Shown here piece by piece: positions 23,643-32,140 of a DNA stretch of 32,533 nt. The notes beneath the pieces are model-generated. The model made no database searches, was not told the DNA's origin, and worked only from the letters and a program-made list of their open reading frames with translations. The stretch lies in the NCBI GenBank assembly GCA_947450545.1, contig CANFVU010000014.1, positions 1 to 32,533 of the forward strand. Direction: 5' to 3'. The position numbers and the translations under genes were made by a program. Origin of the DNA: Actinomycetota bacterium. Lineage in GTDB: Bacteria; Actinomycetota; Actinomycetes; Nanopelagicales; Nanopelagicaceae. The stretch's first letter is position 1; the number at the start of each line of letters is the position of its first letter.

Positions 23643-26600
23643 ATGAGTAGAGAATCCCTGAGAAGTGCGCTGGCAAGCCGCGTCATCGTGGCCGACGGGG
23701 CCATGGGAACGATGCTGCAAGCAGCCAATCCTTCGTTAGACGATTTTCAAAACCTTGAAGGTTGCAATGAAATCCTCAACGTCTCTCGTCCCGACATCGT
23801 AAAAGCTGTTCACGCCCAATATCTCGATGCGGGTGTAGATGCAATTGAAACAAATACCTTTGGTGCGAACTGGGCAAATCTCGCTGAATATGGAATTGAA
23901 GATCGCATTTATGAACTTGCTAAAGCAGGCGCAGTGCTAGCTCGTGAAGTGTGCGATCAATACTCAGCCGATGGACGTACTCGATTTGTTTTGGGCTCCA
24001 TGGGGCCTGGGACAAAACTTCCAACGTTAGGTCACACTCAATATGACCACTTGCGAGATGCATATTGTGAAAATGCACGAGGTTTGCTGGATGGTGGAGC
24101 AGATGCTCTACTGATTGAAACGTCACAAGACTTGCTACAAGTGAAAGCTGCAATTAATGGATCGCGCAAAGCGATTCATGAGTCACATCGAGATGTCGTC
24201 CTTATTGCGCAAGTGACCGTTGAAACAACCGGGACAATGCTTCTGGGATCTGAAATAGGTGCTGCACTCAATTCAATCAGCGCTTTGGGTGTTGATTTCA
24301 TTGGCTTAAATTGTGCGACTGGACCTGCGGAAATGTCCGAGCATCTTCGTTATCTCGGCAAGAGCGCTCAAAGCGGAATATCTGTAATGCCAAATGCTGG
24401 TTTGCCAGTTTTGGGACCGAACGGTGCGAGTTACCCATTAGGACCTGACGAATTGGCGTCAAGTCTCAAAGAGTTTGTTATCAATTACGGAGTTGGATTA
24501 GTAGGTGGTTGTTGCGGAACAACCCCTACTCACCTTGCCGCAGTTGTGAATTCAGTGCGGGAGTTGAAGGTAGCGCCGCGTACAGTGATCTCTGAGCCCG
24601 GAGCTTCTTCGTTGTATCAATTCGTGCCATTTCGCCAAGACAAGACGTATCTTGCGATAGGTGAACGAACCAATGCAAATGGTTCAAAAGCATTTCGCGA
24701 AGCTCTGTTGGCAGATGATTGGCAAACATGTGTTGAAATAGCACGCGATCAAATTCGTGACGGTGCGCATATGCTCGATCTCTCCGTGGATTACGTCGGT
24801 CGCGATGGTGTGGCAGATATGAAGGAGATTGCAGCTCGATTAGCGACCTCGTCCACGCTTCCAATTATGTTGGATTCCACTGAACCTGCTGTGATTCAAG
24901 CTGGCCTTGAAGAACTCGGTGGGCGTTGCATCATCAACTCCGTTAACTTCGAAGATGGAGACGGCCCTCAATCCCGATTTGCACGCATTATGCCTATCGT
25001 CAAAGAACATGGCGCAGCTGTTGTCGCTTTAACGATTGATGAAGAAGGCCAAGCCCGATCGCAAGAATGGAAGATTCGCGTCGCCAGTCGATTGATCGAA
25101 GATTTGACCCAAAAATGGGGGATAGCGATTGGAGACATTCTGATCGACTGTCTCACTTTCCCGATTGCGACTGGGCAAGAAGAGACTCGTCGCGATGGCA
25201 TTGAAACTCTCGCGGCCATCAAAGAGCTCAAAGAACTCTATCCAGATGTTCAAACAACTCTCGGCGTAAGCAATATTAGTTTCGGAATCAATCCTGCTGC
25301 TCGTATCGTTCTCAACTCAGTATTTCTCAGTGAAGCAGTGAAGAATGGTCTTGATTCTGCGATTGTTCACCCATCGAAAATTACTCCCATCGCTCGCATC
25401 GATGAAGAAGTCTTGAAAGTAGCGATGGATCTCATCTACGACAAACGAGAATTCTCCAGTGATGGCAATTGCACATACGACCCATTGCAACGTTTCCTAG
25501 AACTCTTTGAAGGCGTTGAAGCGAAATCGTCCAAGTTATCGCGAGCAGCCGAATTAGCGGCTCTTCCACTCGAAGAGCGGTTGCAGCGACGAATCATTGA
25601 CGGTGAGAAAGTCGGACTTGAAGCCGATTTGCAGAGCGCAATGAGTTCTGGAATCAAACCACTCCAAATAATTAACGATCACCTTCTCGCCGGTATGAAA
25701 GTCGTGGGCGAACTCTTCGGCTCTGGCCAGATGCAGTTGCCTTTCGTACTTCAAAGCGCTGAAGTTATGAAGGAAGCAGTCGCAATTCTCGAGCCTTTCA
25801 TGGAAAAGACTGATTCAGAAGGACGCGGCAAGATTCTGCTCGCCACTGTTAAGGGCGATGTCCACGATATTGGTAAAAACCTAGTCGACATTATTTTGAC
25901 TAACAATGGCTACACAACTGTCAATATCGGAATCAAACAAACGATTAACCAAATCATCGACGCTGCGGAAGCTGAGAATGTTGATGTCATTGGAATGTCC
26001 GGTCTTTTAGTGAAATCAACTGTCATCATGAAAGAAAATCTTGAGGAGATGACGTCGCGAAAATTGAATCAAAAGTGGCCAGTGATACTTGGGGGAGCAG
26101 CGCTGACACGTACTTTCGTTGAAGATGATTTAGCTTCTGAATTCGATGGAACTGTTCGCTATGCAAAGGATGCTTTTGAAGGTCTCTCGTTGATGGACAC
26201 CCTTATGGGTATCAAAAAGGGCGACCCACTTGCCGTTCTACCTCCATTAAAGAAGCGCATTACAAACCCTCGCAAGAGCACCGAACCGATGGAGATTGAT
26301 ACGCGTCGTTCAGATGTAGCGACAGATGTTCCAATTGGGAAGGCGCCCTTTTTTGGCTCTCGCATCGTGAAAGGAATTCCACTCTCGGATTATTCGGGCA
26401 TGCTTGATGAGCGCGCACTTTTCATGGGTCAATGGGGTCTCAAAGGTGCACGTGGTGAATACGAGAAAATGGTCGAAGAGGAAGGTCGTCCACGACTTCG
26501 TTCTCTTCTCAATACCGCACAAGCAAATGGTTGGCTCAACGCAGCGGTTGTCTACGGATATTTCCCTTGCTACAGCGAAGATAATGATCTTGTGATACTT

Positions 26601-27128
26601 CATCACGAGGGACCGAAAAAGGGTGAGGAGCGACTCCGCTTTACTTTCCCACGTCAAACACGTGACAAGCGGCTGTGCTTAAGCGATTTCTACCGACCTA
26701 AATCGAGCGGTGAGATAGATGTTGTTGCATTCCATGTTGTCACAATGGGCTCAGCGGTGAGCGATGCAACTGCGAAATTGTTCAACGAAAACTTGTACCG
26801 CGAATATCTAGAGCTTCATGGCTTATCAGTCCAACTGACTGAAGCACTTGCTGAACATTGGCATGCTCGCATTCGCGAGGAACTTGGTTTTGGGAAAGAT
26901 GATTCCACTGAGTTACCTGAAATTCTGGATCAAGGATATCGAGGCTCTCGTTATTCATTCGGATATCCGGCATGTCCAGATTTAGAACAACAAGTTCAAC
27001 TGTGCGAACTCCTTGAGCCGAACCGAATCGGTGTCGAGCTTTCCGAAGAATTCCAACTACACCCTGAACAGTCCACATCTGCAATCATCACCGTTCACCC
27101 TGAAGCCAAGTATTTCAACGCCTCATGA
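23643..27128 (+). CDS. metH: Cobalamin-dependent methionine synthase
   Basis: Methylates homocysteine to methionine using methyltetrahydrofolate and B12. All four modules are present in 1161 residues: the homocysteine domain (1-320) with zinc ligands Cys224, Cys290 and Cys291 (GGCCG); the folate domain (from about 335) with AIGERTNANGSKAF and LPIMLDSTEPAVI; the cap and B12 domains (about 635-880) with KGDVHDIGKN, where Asp739-His741-Gly744 is the lower-axial DxHxxG motif; and the C-terminal SAM activation domain (about 910-1161). The last residues overlap the HAD gene (ATGA). No cobalamin riboswitch fits in the 12-base gap upstream. TAAACT at 23628-23633, containing the mshC stop codon, is 9 bases from the ATG and may be a weak promoter. 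Confidence 0.96.
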   Translation: MSRESLRSALASRVIVADGAMGTMLQAANPSLDDFQNLEGCNEILNVSRPDIVKAVHAQYLDAGVDAIETNTFGANWANLAEYGIEDRIYELAKAGAVLAREVCDQYSADGRTRFVLGSMGPGTKLPTLGHTQYDHLRDAYCENARGLLDGGADALLIETSQDLLQVKAAINGSRKAIHESHRDVVLIAQVTVETTGTMLLGSEIGAALNSISALGVDFIGLNCATGPAEMSEHLRYLGKSAQSGISVMPNAGLPVLGPNGASYPLGPDELASSLKEFVINYGVGLVGGCCGTTPTHLAAVVNSVRELKVAPRTVISEPGASSLYQFVPFRQDKTYLAIGERTNANGSKAFREALLADDWQTCVEIARDQIRDGAHMLDLSVDYVGRDGVADMKEIAARLATSSTLPIMLDSTEPAVIQAGLEELGGRCIINSVNFEDGDGPQSRFARIMPIVKEHGAAVVALTIDEEGQARSQEWKIRVASRLIEDLTQKWGIAIGDILIDCLTFPIATGQEETRRDGIETLAAIKELKELYPDVQTTLGVSNISFGINPAARIVLNSVFLSEAVKNGLDSAIVHPSKITPIARIDEEVLKVAMDLIYDKREFSSDGNCTYDPLQRFLELFEGVEAKSSKLSRAAELAALPLEERLQRRIIDGEKVGLEADLQSAMSSGIKPLQIINDHLLAGMKVVGELFGSGQMQLPFVLQSAEVMKEAVAILEPFMEKTDSEGRGKILLATVKGDVHDIGKNLVDIILTNNGYTTVNIGIKQTINQIIDAAEAENVDVIGMSGLLVKSTVIMKENLEEMTSRKLNQKWPVILGGAALTRTFVEDDLASEFDGTVRYAKDAFEGLSLMDTLMGIKKGDPLAVLPPLKKRITNPRKSTEPMEIDTRRSDVATDVPIGKAPFFGSRIVKGIPLSDYSGMLDERALFMGQWGLKGARGEYEKMVEEEGRPRLRSLLNTAQANGWLNAAVVYGYFPCYSEDNDLVILHHEGPKKGEERLRFTFPRQTRDKRLCLSDFYRPKSSGEIDVVAFHVVTMGSAVSDATAKLFNENLYREYLELHGLSVQLTEALAEHWHARIREELGFGKDDSTELPEILDQGYRGSRYSFGYPACPDLEQQVQLCELLEPNRIGVELSEEFQLHPEQSTSAIITVHPEAKYFNAS

Positions 27129-27802
27129 CAAAAACATTTGAAGCTGTCTTCTTTGATATGGATGGCACATTCGTAAACTCGGAACCACATTGGTTGGCTG
27201 CAGAGACGGAATTGATGGCTGAGTACGGTCATGCGTGGACGCACGAAGATCAACAATATTGCCTCGGTGGACCTCTCGATAAAGTTGGACGTTACATGGC
27301 CTCGTTATCTGGTGAGCAGAAATCTCCAGAATTTTTCCGAGATGAACTGGTGAAGCGCACTATTGAACATTTCCAATCTGATATCGAATATATGCCCGGC
27401 GCACTTGAACTTCTATTGGAACTTAAGAGCGAGGGAGTGGCTCTCGGTTTAGTAACGGCAAGTCCTGAACCCATGATGCGCGCAACTCTTGGTCGTTTGG
27501 ATGAAAACCATTTCGATGTTGCAATATCTGGTGATGATGTTGCAGTCACGAAACCGAGTCCTGAAGCGTACTTACTGGCTGCCAAGACATTAGGAGTCAA
27601 TATCGAAAATTGCATCGTTCTTGAAGACTCGAATACTGGGATCTCTGCAGCAAAAGCGAGTGGTGCTTTTGTGATCGCTATACCAATGTTCATCTCCGTT
27701 TCACCTGAGGATCGCTTGGTCGTGCTCGATTCGCTCAGCGGCATCTCGGCCAAAGACCTTGAAGAGTTTTATTCGCGTGACTTAACTGAAGAGAGAATAT
27801 AG
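27125..27802 (+). CDS. HAD family hydrolase (beta-phosphoglucomutase-like)
   Basis: A 225-residue phosphatase or phosphomutase of the HAD superfamily. Motif I is FFDMDGTFVNSE (nucleophile Asp11, acid Asp13), with a helical cap at about 17-85, motif II VTASPEP, the lysine in TKPSPEAYLLAA and motif IV LEDSNTGISAA. The cap and TKPxPxxY pattern are of the beta-phosphoglucomutase/CbbY-type subgroup; the substrate is unknown. It overlaps metH by 4 bases, and trmI starts directly after its stop codon. Confidence 0.9.
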   Translation: MTKTFEAVFFDMDGTFVNSEPHWLAAETELMAEYGHAWTHEDQQYCLGGPLDKVGRYMASLSGEQKSPEFFRDELVKRTIEHFQSDIEYMPGALELLLELKSEGVALGLVTASPEPMMRATLGRLDENHFDVAISGDDVAVTKPSPEAYLLAAKTLGVNIENCIVLEDSNTGISAAKASGAFVIAIPMFISVSPEDRLVVLDSLSGISAKDLEEFYSRDLTEERI

Positions 27803-28648
27803 ATGGCAAATTTTCAATATGGTGACAGAGTTCAACTCACCGATGCTAAAGGCAAAGTTCAAACAATTACCCTAAAAGAGGGCGGCGAATACCACACACA
27901 CAAAGGGTGGATTATTCACAATGAACTTATCGGAACTCCCGAAGGATCGGTCGTCGAAACAACGGGCGGCTTAAAGTTTCTTGCATTTAAGCCGTTGCTT
28001 GGAGACTTTGTTCTCTCTATGCCCCGAGGCGCGACAATCGTTTATCCAAAAGACGCTGCATTCATTCTAGGTTTCGCTGATATCGCACCTGGCCTTCGCG
28101 TTTTGGAGGCGGGCGTTGGTTCCGGGGCGTTATCTATTTCTCTATTGCGCGCTGTTGGACCCACAGGCAAAGTGGATTCTTTTGAACGTCGCGATGAATT
28201 TGCCACTGTAGCTCGCAAGAATGTTGAGATGTATTTCGGCGAGTTGCCTGCCCAGTGGTCTTTAACCCTCGGTTCAGTTCAGGATGCCGTTCATCAAAAA
28301 TATGATCGGGTCGTTTTAGACATGCTTGCTCCTTGGGAATGTGTTGAAATGGCAGCTACCGTTTTGGAAGCTGGTGGTGTTCTGTTGGCTTATGTTGCAA
28401 CGACAACCCAGCTGTCGGAAATGGCAGAAACGATAAAGAAGTCGGAAGCATTTACTGAACCCGAGAGCATCGAAACTCTTCTGCGCGGTTGGCATCACGA
28501 GGGGCTAGCCGTACGTCCACAACATAGAATGATTGGGCATACTGGATTCTTGATCATGGCGCGACGATTGGCTCCAGGGGTTATTGCACCACTTCGCAGA
28601 CGCAGGCCATCAAAGGGTTCTTATGGTTTGCCAGAGGATGAAGCGTAA
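27803..28648 (+). CDS. trmI: tRNA (adenine-58-N1)-methyltransferase
   Basis: Makes m1A58 in the T loop of tRNAs with S-adenosylmethionine. The 281-residue protein has the N-terminal small barrel typical of TrmI (FQYGDRVQLTDAKGK, GTPEGSVVETTGG, FLAFKPLLGDFVLSMPRGATIVYPKD), then a Rossmann methyltransferase with VLEAGVGSGALS, ERRDEFA and VVLDMLAPWE. In many actinobacteria it is followed by the proteasome genes arc, dop, pup, prcB, prcA and pafA; here it is followed directly by the convergent FKBP gene. Confidence 0.94.
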   Translation: MANFQYGDRVQLTDAKGKVQTITLKEGGEYHTHKGWIIHNELIGTPEGSVVETTGGLKFLAFKPLLGDFVLSMPRGATIVYPKDAAFILGFADIAPGLRVLEAGVGSGALSISLLRAVGPTGKVDSFERRDEFATVARKNVEMYFGELPAQWSLTLGSVQDAVHQKYDRVVLDMLAPWECVEMAATVLEAGGVLLAYVATTTQLSEMAETIKKSEAFTEPESIETLLRGWHHEGLAVRPQHRMIGHTGFLIMARRLAPGVIAPLRRRRPSKGSYGLPEDEA

Positions 28649-28656
28649 AATTACGC
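28643..28656. repeat. Palindrome spanning both stop codons of trmI and the FKBP gene
   Basis: GCGTAA-AA-TTACGC is a perfect inverted repeat holding the TAA of trmI and the complementary TTA of the convergent FKBP gene. As a hairpin it gives 5 bp with a 4-base loop and no T-run, so a terminator role is doubtful. Confidence 0.35.
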
Positions 28657-29193
28657 GATAGAAATTAGATCCACTACAAAGATCAGAGTTTCATTCGGTC
28701 CGATTGGCCCGGCACCTTGTGCTCCATAACCAAGAGCAGGAGGAATAACTAGGACACGACGGCCGCCAGCTTTCATCCCAGGAATTCCTTGTTGCCATCC
28801 AGGGATAACACCGGAGAGCGCGAAAGTCGCAGGTTGTCCGCCATTCCATGAAGACTCAACAACTTTTCCAGTGGACCATGCCATGAGTGTGTAATGGACG
28901 GTAAGGGTTGATGTTGCTACTGCTTCTGCACCTGTGCCGACAATGACATCATGTGTAAGGAGAGTGGTCGGTGCTGATCCTTTTGGTGCTTCAATGACAG
29001 GTGCACTATTTGCAGCGCCTGTGACTACTGGAATTGATGGATTGGTCGATGTATTCACAGTAGAAGCTCCCTGTTGTGTTGGCTTGATCGCTGACGGATG
29101 ACCTCCATCGGTTGTGCAACCTGCTAGGAGTAATGCTCCAATGCTTGCGATGGAGGCGGCAATTATTGGCTTGGTTTTCGCGCGATTTCTCAT
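28651..29193 (-). CDS. FKBP-type peptidyl-prolyl isomerase, lipoprotein
   Basis: A 180-residue cell-envelope protein. A positively charged start and hydrophobic stretch end in lipobox LLAGC, so Cys26 is probably lipid-modified. A Thr/Ser/Pro-rich linker (about 27-85) leads to one FKBP domain (about 87-180) with TLTVHYTLMAWSTGKVVESSW, GVIPGWQQGIPGMKAGGRRVLVIPPALGYG and a final LIFVVDLISI. It catalyses proline isomerisation in exported proteins. An FKBP gene is often found between pafA and pafB in actinobacteria, which marks this spot as the remnant of that locus. A TATCCT box 6 bases before the ATG indicates leaderless expression. Confidence 0.92.
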   Translation of the reverse strand: MRNRAKTKPIIAASIASIGALLLAGCTTDGGHPSAIKPTQQGASTVNTSTNPSIPVVTGAANSAPVIEAPKGSAPTTLLTHDVIVGTGAEAVATSTLTVHYTLMAWSTGKVVESSWNGGQPATFALSGVIPGWQQGIPGMKAGGRRVLVIPPALGYGAQGAGPIGPNETLIFVVDLISIA

Positions 29194-29220
29194 TGGCAGA
29201 GGATAGCAAAGCCTTATCGT
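29193..29220 (+). promoter_or_regulatory. pafB promoter, leaderless
   Basis: TTGGCA (29193-29198) matches the -35 consensus in five of six bases. It is followed by 16 bases and TATCGT (29215-29220), then 6 bases to the GTG start. This is the most complete promoter in the window. Its -35 touches the first base of the divergent FKBP gene. Confidence 0.65.
29200..29205 (-). promoter_or_regulatory. Leaderless -10 box for the FKBP lipoprotein
   Basis: On the minus strand TATCCT ends 6 bases before the ATG at 29193. It lies inside the spacer of the pafB promoter, so both cannot easily be occupied together. Confidence 0.55.
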
Positions 29221-29226
29221 TCTCCT

Positions 29227-30177
29227 GTGTCCGATCTCAAAACAGAACGTCTTCTGAACCTCACTATGGCTCTACTGGCCTCGAAGCGTCTCCTGACAAA
29301 GAATGAGATTTTCTCCTCAGTCGCGGGGTATGACGGGGCGCAAGAGTCGATGGAAAGAATGTTCGAGCGAGATAAGGATGATCTGCGCTCTCTGGGTATC
29401 GAAATAGAGGTTGCTCCGCTTGATTCACTTTTCGAAGATGAGCTTGGCTACCGAATAACTCCAGATTCGTACTCTTTGAAAATCCCTGAACTCACTCCCG
29501 CCGAGCTTGGCTTGTTGAGCGTTGCCGCTAAATCATGGCGTACAACAGTTTTTTCTGAAGGCGCACAAAAAGCTCTTCGAAAGATTTCGAGTCTCGGAGT
29601 TGATGTCGATATCCAATCTCTGAACACATCAATTATTCCCATTGATGAAGGGTCAGCTGATTTTGAATTAATCTGGAGAGCGATTACTGAGAACCTTCTT
29701 CTTTCATTTGTTTACTCCACAAATCAATCTATCGAACGGAAAATTGAACCGTACGGCTCTACTTTGTTCAATGGCGAGTGGTATTTGGTGGGTCGAGATG
29801 TGGAGAAAGATGACCTTCGTACATTTAAGGTGAAACGTATTTCTCACCTCAAAGCTGCATCGAAGAAAGGTGCCTTCATCAGACCGCACGATTTCAATTT
29901 GAACAAAGCTCTTGTGTATCAAGACGTTTCGGCACCCCTAGAAGTGAAGCTGTTGGTTCCTGTTGGGAAAGCGCTGGCGCTGCGTTATGGGGGAGAGGTT
30001 GCGTCTTTCGATGAGAATTGGGACGAGATCCGGAAGAGCTATCGATATGTAGGTGAAGCTGTTGCGGAGATCCTTTGGTACGCGCCAGATGTATTCGTTG
30101 CCGAACCGTTGGATTTACACGAACATATTATGAGCTTGTTATCCTCACGAGCATCGGGGGTGATGCATGGCAAGTAA
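29227..30177 (+). CDS. pafB: PafB, WYL-domain transcriptional regulator
   Basis: A 316-residue regulator. The N-terminal winged helix-turn-helix (about 5-75: ERLLNLTMALLASKRLLTKNEIF, ERMFERDKDDLRSLGIEI) is followed by a WYL domain with the motif itself at 185-187 (NGEWYLVGRD), then a C-terminal extension. In mycobacteria PafB and PafC work as one complex that activates the RecA-independent DNA-damage response. The gene overlaps pafC by 11 bases. It remains although no pup or proteasome gene is in this window. Confidence 0.93.
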   Translation: MSDLKTERLLNLTMALLASKRLLTKNEIFSSVAGYDGAQESMERMFERDKDDLRSLGIEIEVAPLDSLFEDELGYRITPDSYSLKIPELTPAELGLLSVAAKSWRTTVFSEGAQKALRKISSLGVDVDIQSLNTSIIPIDEGSADFELIWRAITENLLLSFVYSTNQSIERKIEPYGSTLFNGEWYLVGRDVEKDDLRTFKVKRISHLKAASKKGAFIRPHDFNLNKALVYQDVSAPLEVKLLVPVGKALALRYGGEVASFDENWDEIRKSYRYVGEAVAEILWYAPDVFVAEPLDLHEHIMSLLSSRASGVMHGK

Positions 30178-31120
30178 CGCTCTGGAACGAACCGCGCGGG
30201 CTCTCGACTTGATTCCATACATTGTTGACCGCCCTGGCATTCTTATCGAGGATTTAGCTGAGGAGTTCAAGACCACTCCTGCCGAAATATCAGAGATTCT
30301 CAATATTGTTTTTATGTGTGGACTACCAGGCTATACACATCTGGAACTTATTGACTTAACAACTGAGGATGGATCGGTCTCCATTATTGATCCCCAAAAT
30401 TTGAGAGAACCTCGCAAACTTTCTCAAATCGAAATTGTTAGTTCAATTTTCGGGCTCAAGAATCTCATTTCCTTGGGTCTTTCACCAGAGGCAGCTGCGT
30501 TAGCCAACTCACTCATGGAGAAGTTGAAGGAACTATTGAACGACGTTAAGACCCTCGATGTGATTGAAACATCTCGTGCTCTTCCTCAATCTCCACATAA
30601 GCAAACGATTGACGAATCAATTAAGTTGGGAACGACTCTTAAAATCACTTACAAGTCTTTGACGAAAGATGAGATCAGTCAACGTACGATTTCACCTCAC
30701 AGGCTTTATGCAAGGAACGGGCATCTCTTTGTCGAAGCTGTTGCTCATGACGTTGGAGACATCCGAAATTTTCGGGTAGATCGAATCGCTGAAATTCGTA
30801 GTTCAACTGAGCCGCGCATAGAAGCAACTCTTGAGGTATTACCCGATGCCATACAGGTTGAAGTTTTCATTCCAAGAAGCCATTTATTCTTCGTAGAGAC
30901 TCACAGAGAAATCATTGAAAGCCAAGAGATTGTCGGGGAGCGAATGCTTCTAACTTTAAATGTGAAGCACACGGACTGGCTTTTCCGCGCACTTTTCGCA
31001 ATTGATGGCGAGGTGGAAATCATCACTCCCGATTTTCTCGCTGCGAAGTTTCGATCTACAGCAAAGCAAGCGCTAGAGGGCTATAAAGAGCTCGGTGGTA
31101 GGCTTTTATCCGGTAAGTAG
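30167..31120 (+). CDS. pafC: PafC, WYL-domain transcriptional regulator
   Basis: Partner of PafB, 317 residues. The N-terminal winged helix (ALERTARALDLIPYIVDRPGILIEDLAEEFKTTPAEISEIL) is followed by a WYL-like domain in which the motif is degraded to HLFVEA (SPHRLYARNGHLFVEAVAHD, then FRVDRIAEI). ATG 30167 lies in the end of pafB and is preceded by GGGGGTGA, so translation is coupled. An 11-base overlap and matching length suggest equal production of the two subunits. tatA follows after 27 bases. Confidence 0.92.
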   Translation: MASNALERTARALDLIPYIVDRPGILIEDLAEEFKTTPAEISEILNIVFMCGLPGYTHLELIDLTTEDGSVSIIDPQNLREPRKLSQIEIVSSIFGLKNLISLGLSPEAAALANSLMEKLKELLNDVKTLDVIETSRALPQSPHKQTIDESIKLGTTLKITYKSLTKDEISQRTISPHRLYARNGHLFVEAVAHDVGDIRNFRVDRIAEIRSSTEPRIEATLEVLPDAIQVEVFIPRSHLFFVETHREIIESQEIVGERMLLTLNVKHTDWLFRALFAIDGEVEIITPDFLAAKFRSTAKQALEGYKELGGRLLSGK

Positions 31121-31147
31121 GAGCAAGATTCAAAGGCAGGAGTAGAT

Positions 31148-31330
31148 ATGAACGAATTGCGACCTTGGCACATCATTATTGTGGCCTTAGTTTTCGTTGT
31201 GCTTTTCGGGGCTAAACGTCTTCCAGATTCAGCAAAGTCTGTAGCCCGTTCTCTCAAGATCTTTAAATCTGAATTGAAAGATGAGAACGACGGTAAATCT
31301 GGCACGTCTGATAAAGATTCTCACAACTAA
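31148..31330 (+). CDS. tatA: Sec-independent protein translocase TatA
   Basis: Pore-forming subunit of the twin-arginine export system, 60 residues. A single membrane helix ([19 protein letters not shown], about 8-26) is followed by an amphipathic helix ([18 protein letters not shown]) and a short polar tail. The FG-x-K-x-LP hinge is typical of TatA. It is at the short end of the family. The ATG has a good AGGAG site 7 bases upstream. tatC follows, and no tatB is seen in the window. Confidence 0.93.
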   Translation: MNELRPWHIIIVALVFVVLFGAKRLPDSAKSVARSLKIFKSELKDENDGKSGTSDKDSHN

Positions 31331-31366
31331 GTTCACCTCAAGTTCTGGCTTCTCACGGTATTGCCA

Positions 31367-32140
31367 ATGACTGATTCACAAACGCCTGCGCGTGGCACGA
31401 TGCCTCTCTTGGAGCATTTTCGTGAGCTCCGTAAGCGCTTCTTTGCTTCTGCAGTAGCAATAATTGTTGGTGCAGCCGTTGGTTGGTTTTTCTACGATTC
31501 GATAGTTCGAACGCTATCCAAACCTATTTGCGATCTAGCTCTCACAAGCGTTTCCGCTGGTGGCCAATGTGGTTCGCTCTATATCAATGGCGTGCTGGGT
31601 CCACTTAATCTCAAGATCAGTGTCTCCTTTTTTGTTGGAGTGATTCTCTCCTCACCATTGTGGCTCTATGAACTCTGGGCTTTTGTCTCACCTGCTTTGA
31701 AAAAGAAGGAGCGCAGGTATTCACTTCTATTTATTTTTCTCGCAACTCCATTCTTTGCTTTTGGCGTCTGGTTTGCTTATTGGTTATTGCCCGTTGCTAT
31801 CCAACAGATCATGGGCCTCACTCCATCAACACTCACAAATTTGATCAGATTCGATGAATATCTCGTTTTCGTTTTGAAGCTACTGGTGGTTTTCGGAATA
31901 GCTTTCGAGCTTCCAGTCTTTCTGATAGCCCTCAATTTGATGAACATCGTTTCCGGAAAAGCGATGCTTCGACCATGGCGGTATGTGGTCTTCTCAATCA
32001 CACTTTTTGCAGCAATATTTGTTCCTACTGGGGACCCATTTACAATGCTGTTCTTGGCGGTTCCGATGTGGTTTTTCTATTTCCTCGCAGCTTTCATTGG
32101 AGTTCTCCATGATCGAGGCTGGAAGCTTCGCCAATCATGA
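31367..32140 (+). CDS. tatC: Sec-independent protein translocase TatC
   Basis: Receptor subunit of the twin-arginine translocase that recognises RR signal peptides; 257 residues, six membrane helices. N-terminal MPLLEHFRELRKRFF matches the conserved cytoplasmic HLxELRxR signal-binding segment. FVSPALKKKERRY, PFFAFGVWFAY and FVPTGDPFTMLFLAVPMWFFY follow. The last motif lacks the glutamate often seen after PMxxLY. The start is taken as ATG 31367; a TTG six bases upstream is in frame but adds only Met-Pro. It overlaps the next gene by 4 bases (ATGA). Confidence 0.94.
   Translation: MTDSQTPARGTMPLLEHFRELRKRFFASAVAIIVGAAVGWFFYDSIVRTLSKPICDLALTSVSAGGQCGSLYINGVLGPLNLKISVSFFVGVILSSPLWLYELWAFVSPALKKKERRYSLLFIFLATPFFAFGVWFAYWLLPVAIQQIMGLTPSTLTNLIRFDEYLVFVLKLLVVFGIAFELPVFLIALNLMNIVSGKAMLRPWRYVVFSITLFAAIFVPTGDPFTMLFLAVPMWFFYFLAAFIGVLHDRGWKLRQS

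Noticed and set aside
27292-27753. Long antisense open frame opposite the HAD gene (153 codons)
   Set aside because: It has no recognisable domain or ribosome site and mirrors a clear gene; the same holds for the 132-codon frame at 6296-6694.
29193-29220. PafBC-type damage promoter (RecA-NDp, TTGTCRGTGG-N8-TANNNT) before pafB
   Set aside because: TTGGCAGAGG agrees in eight of ten bases, but the gap to the -10 is 12 rather than about 8 bases, so an ordinary -35 (TTGGCA, 16-base spacer) explains it better.
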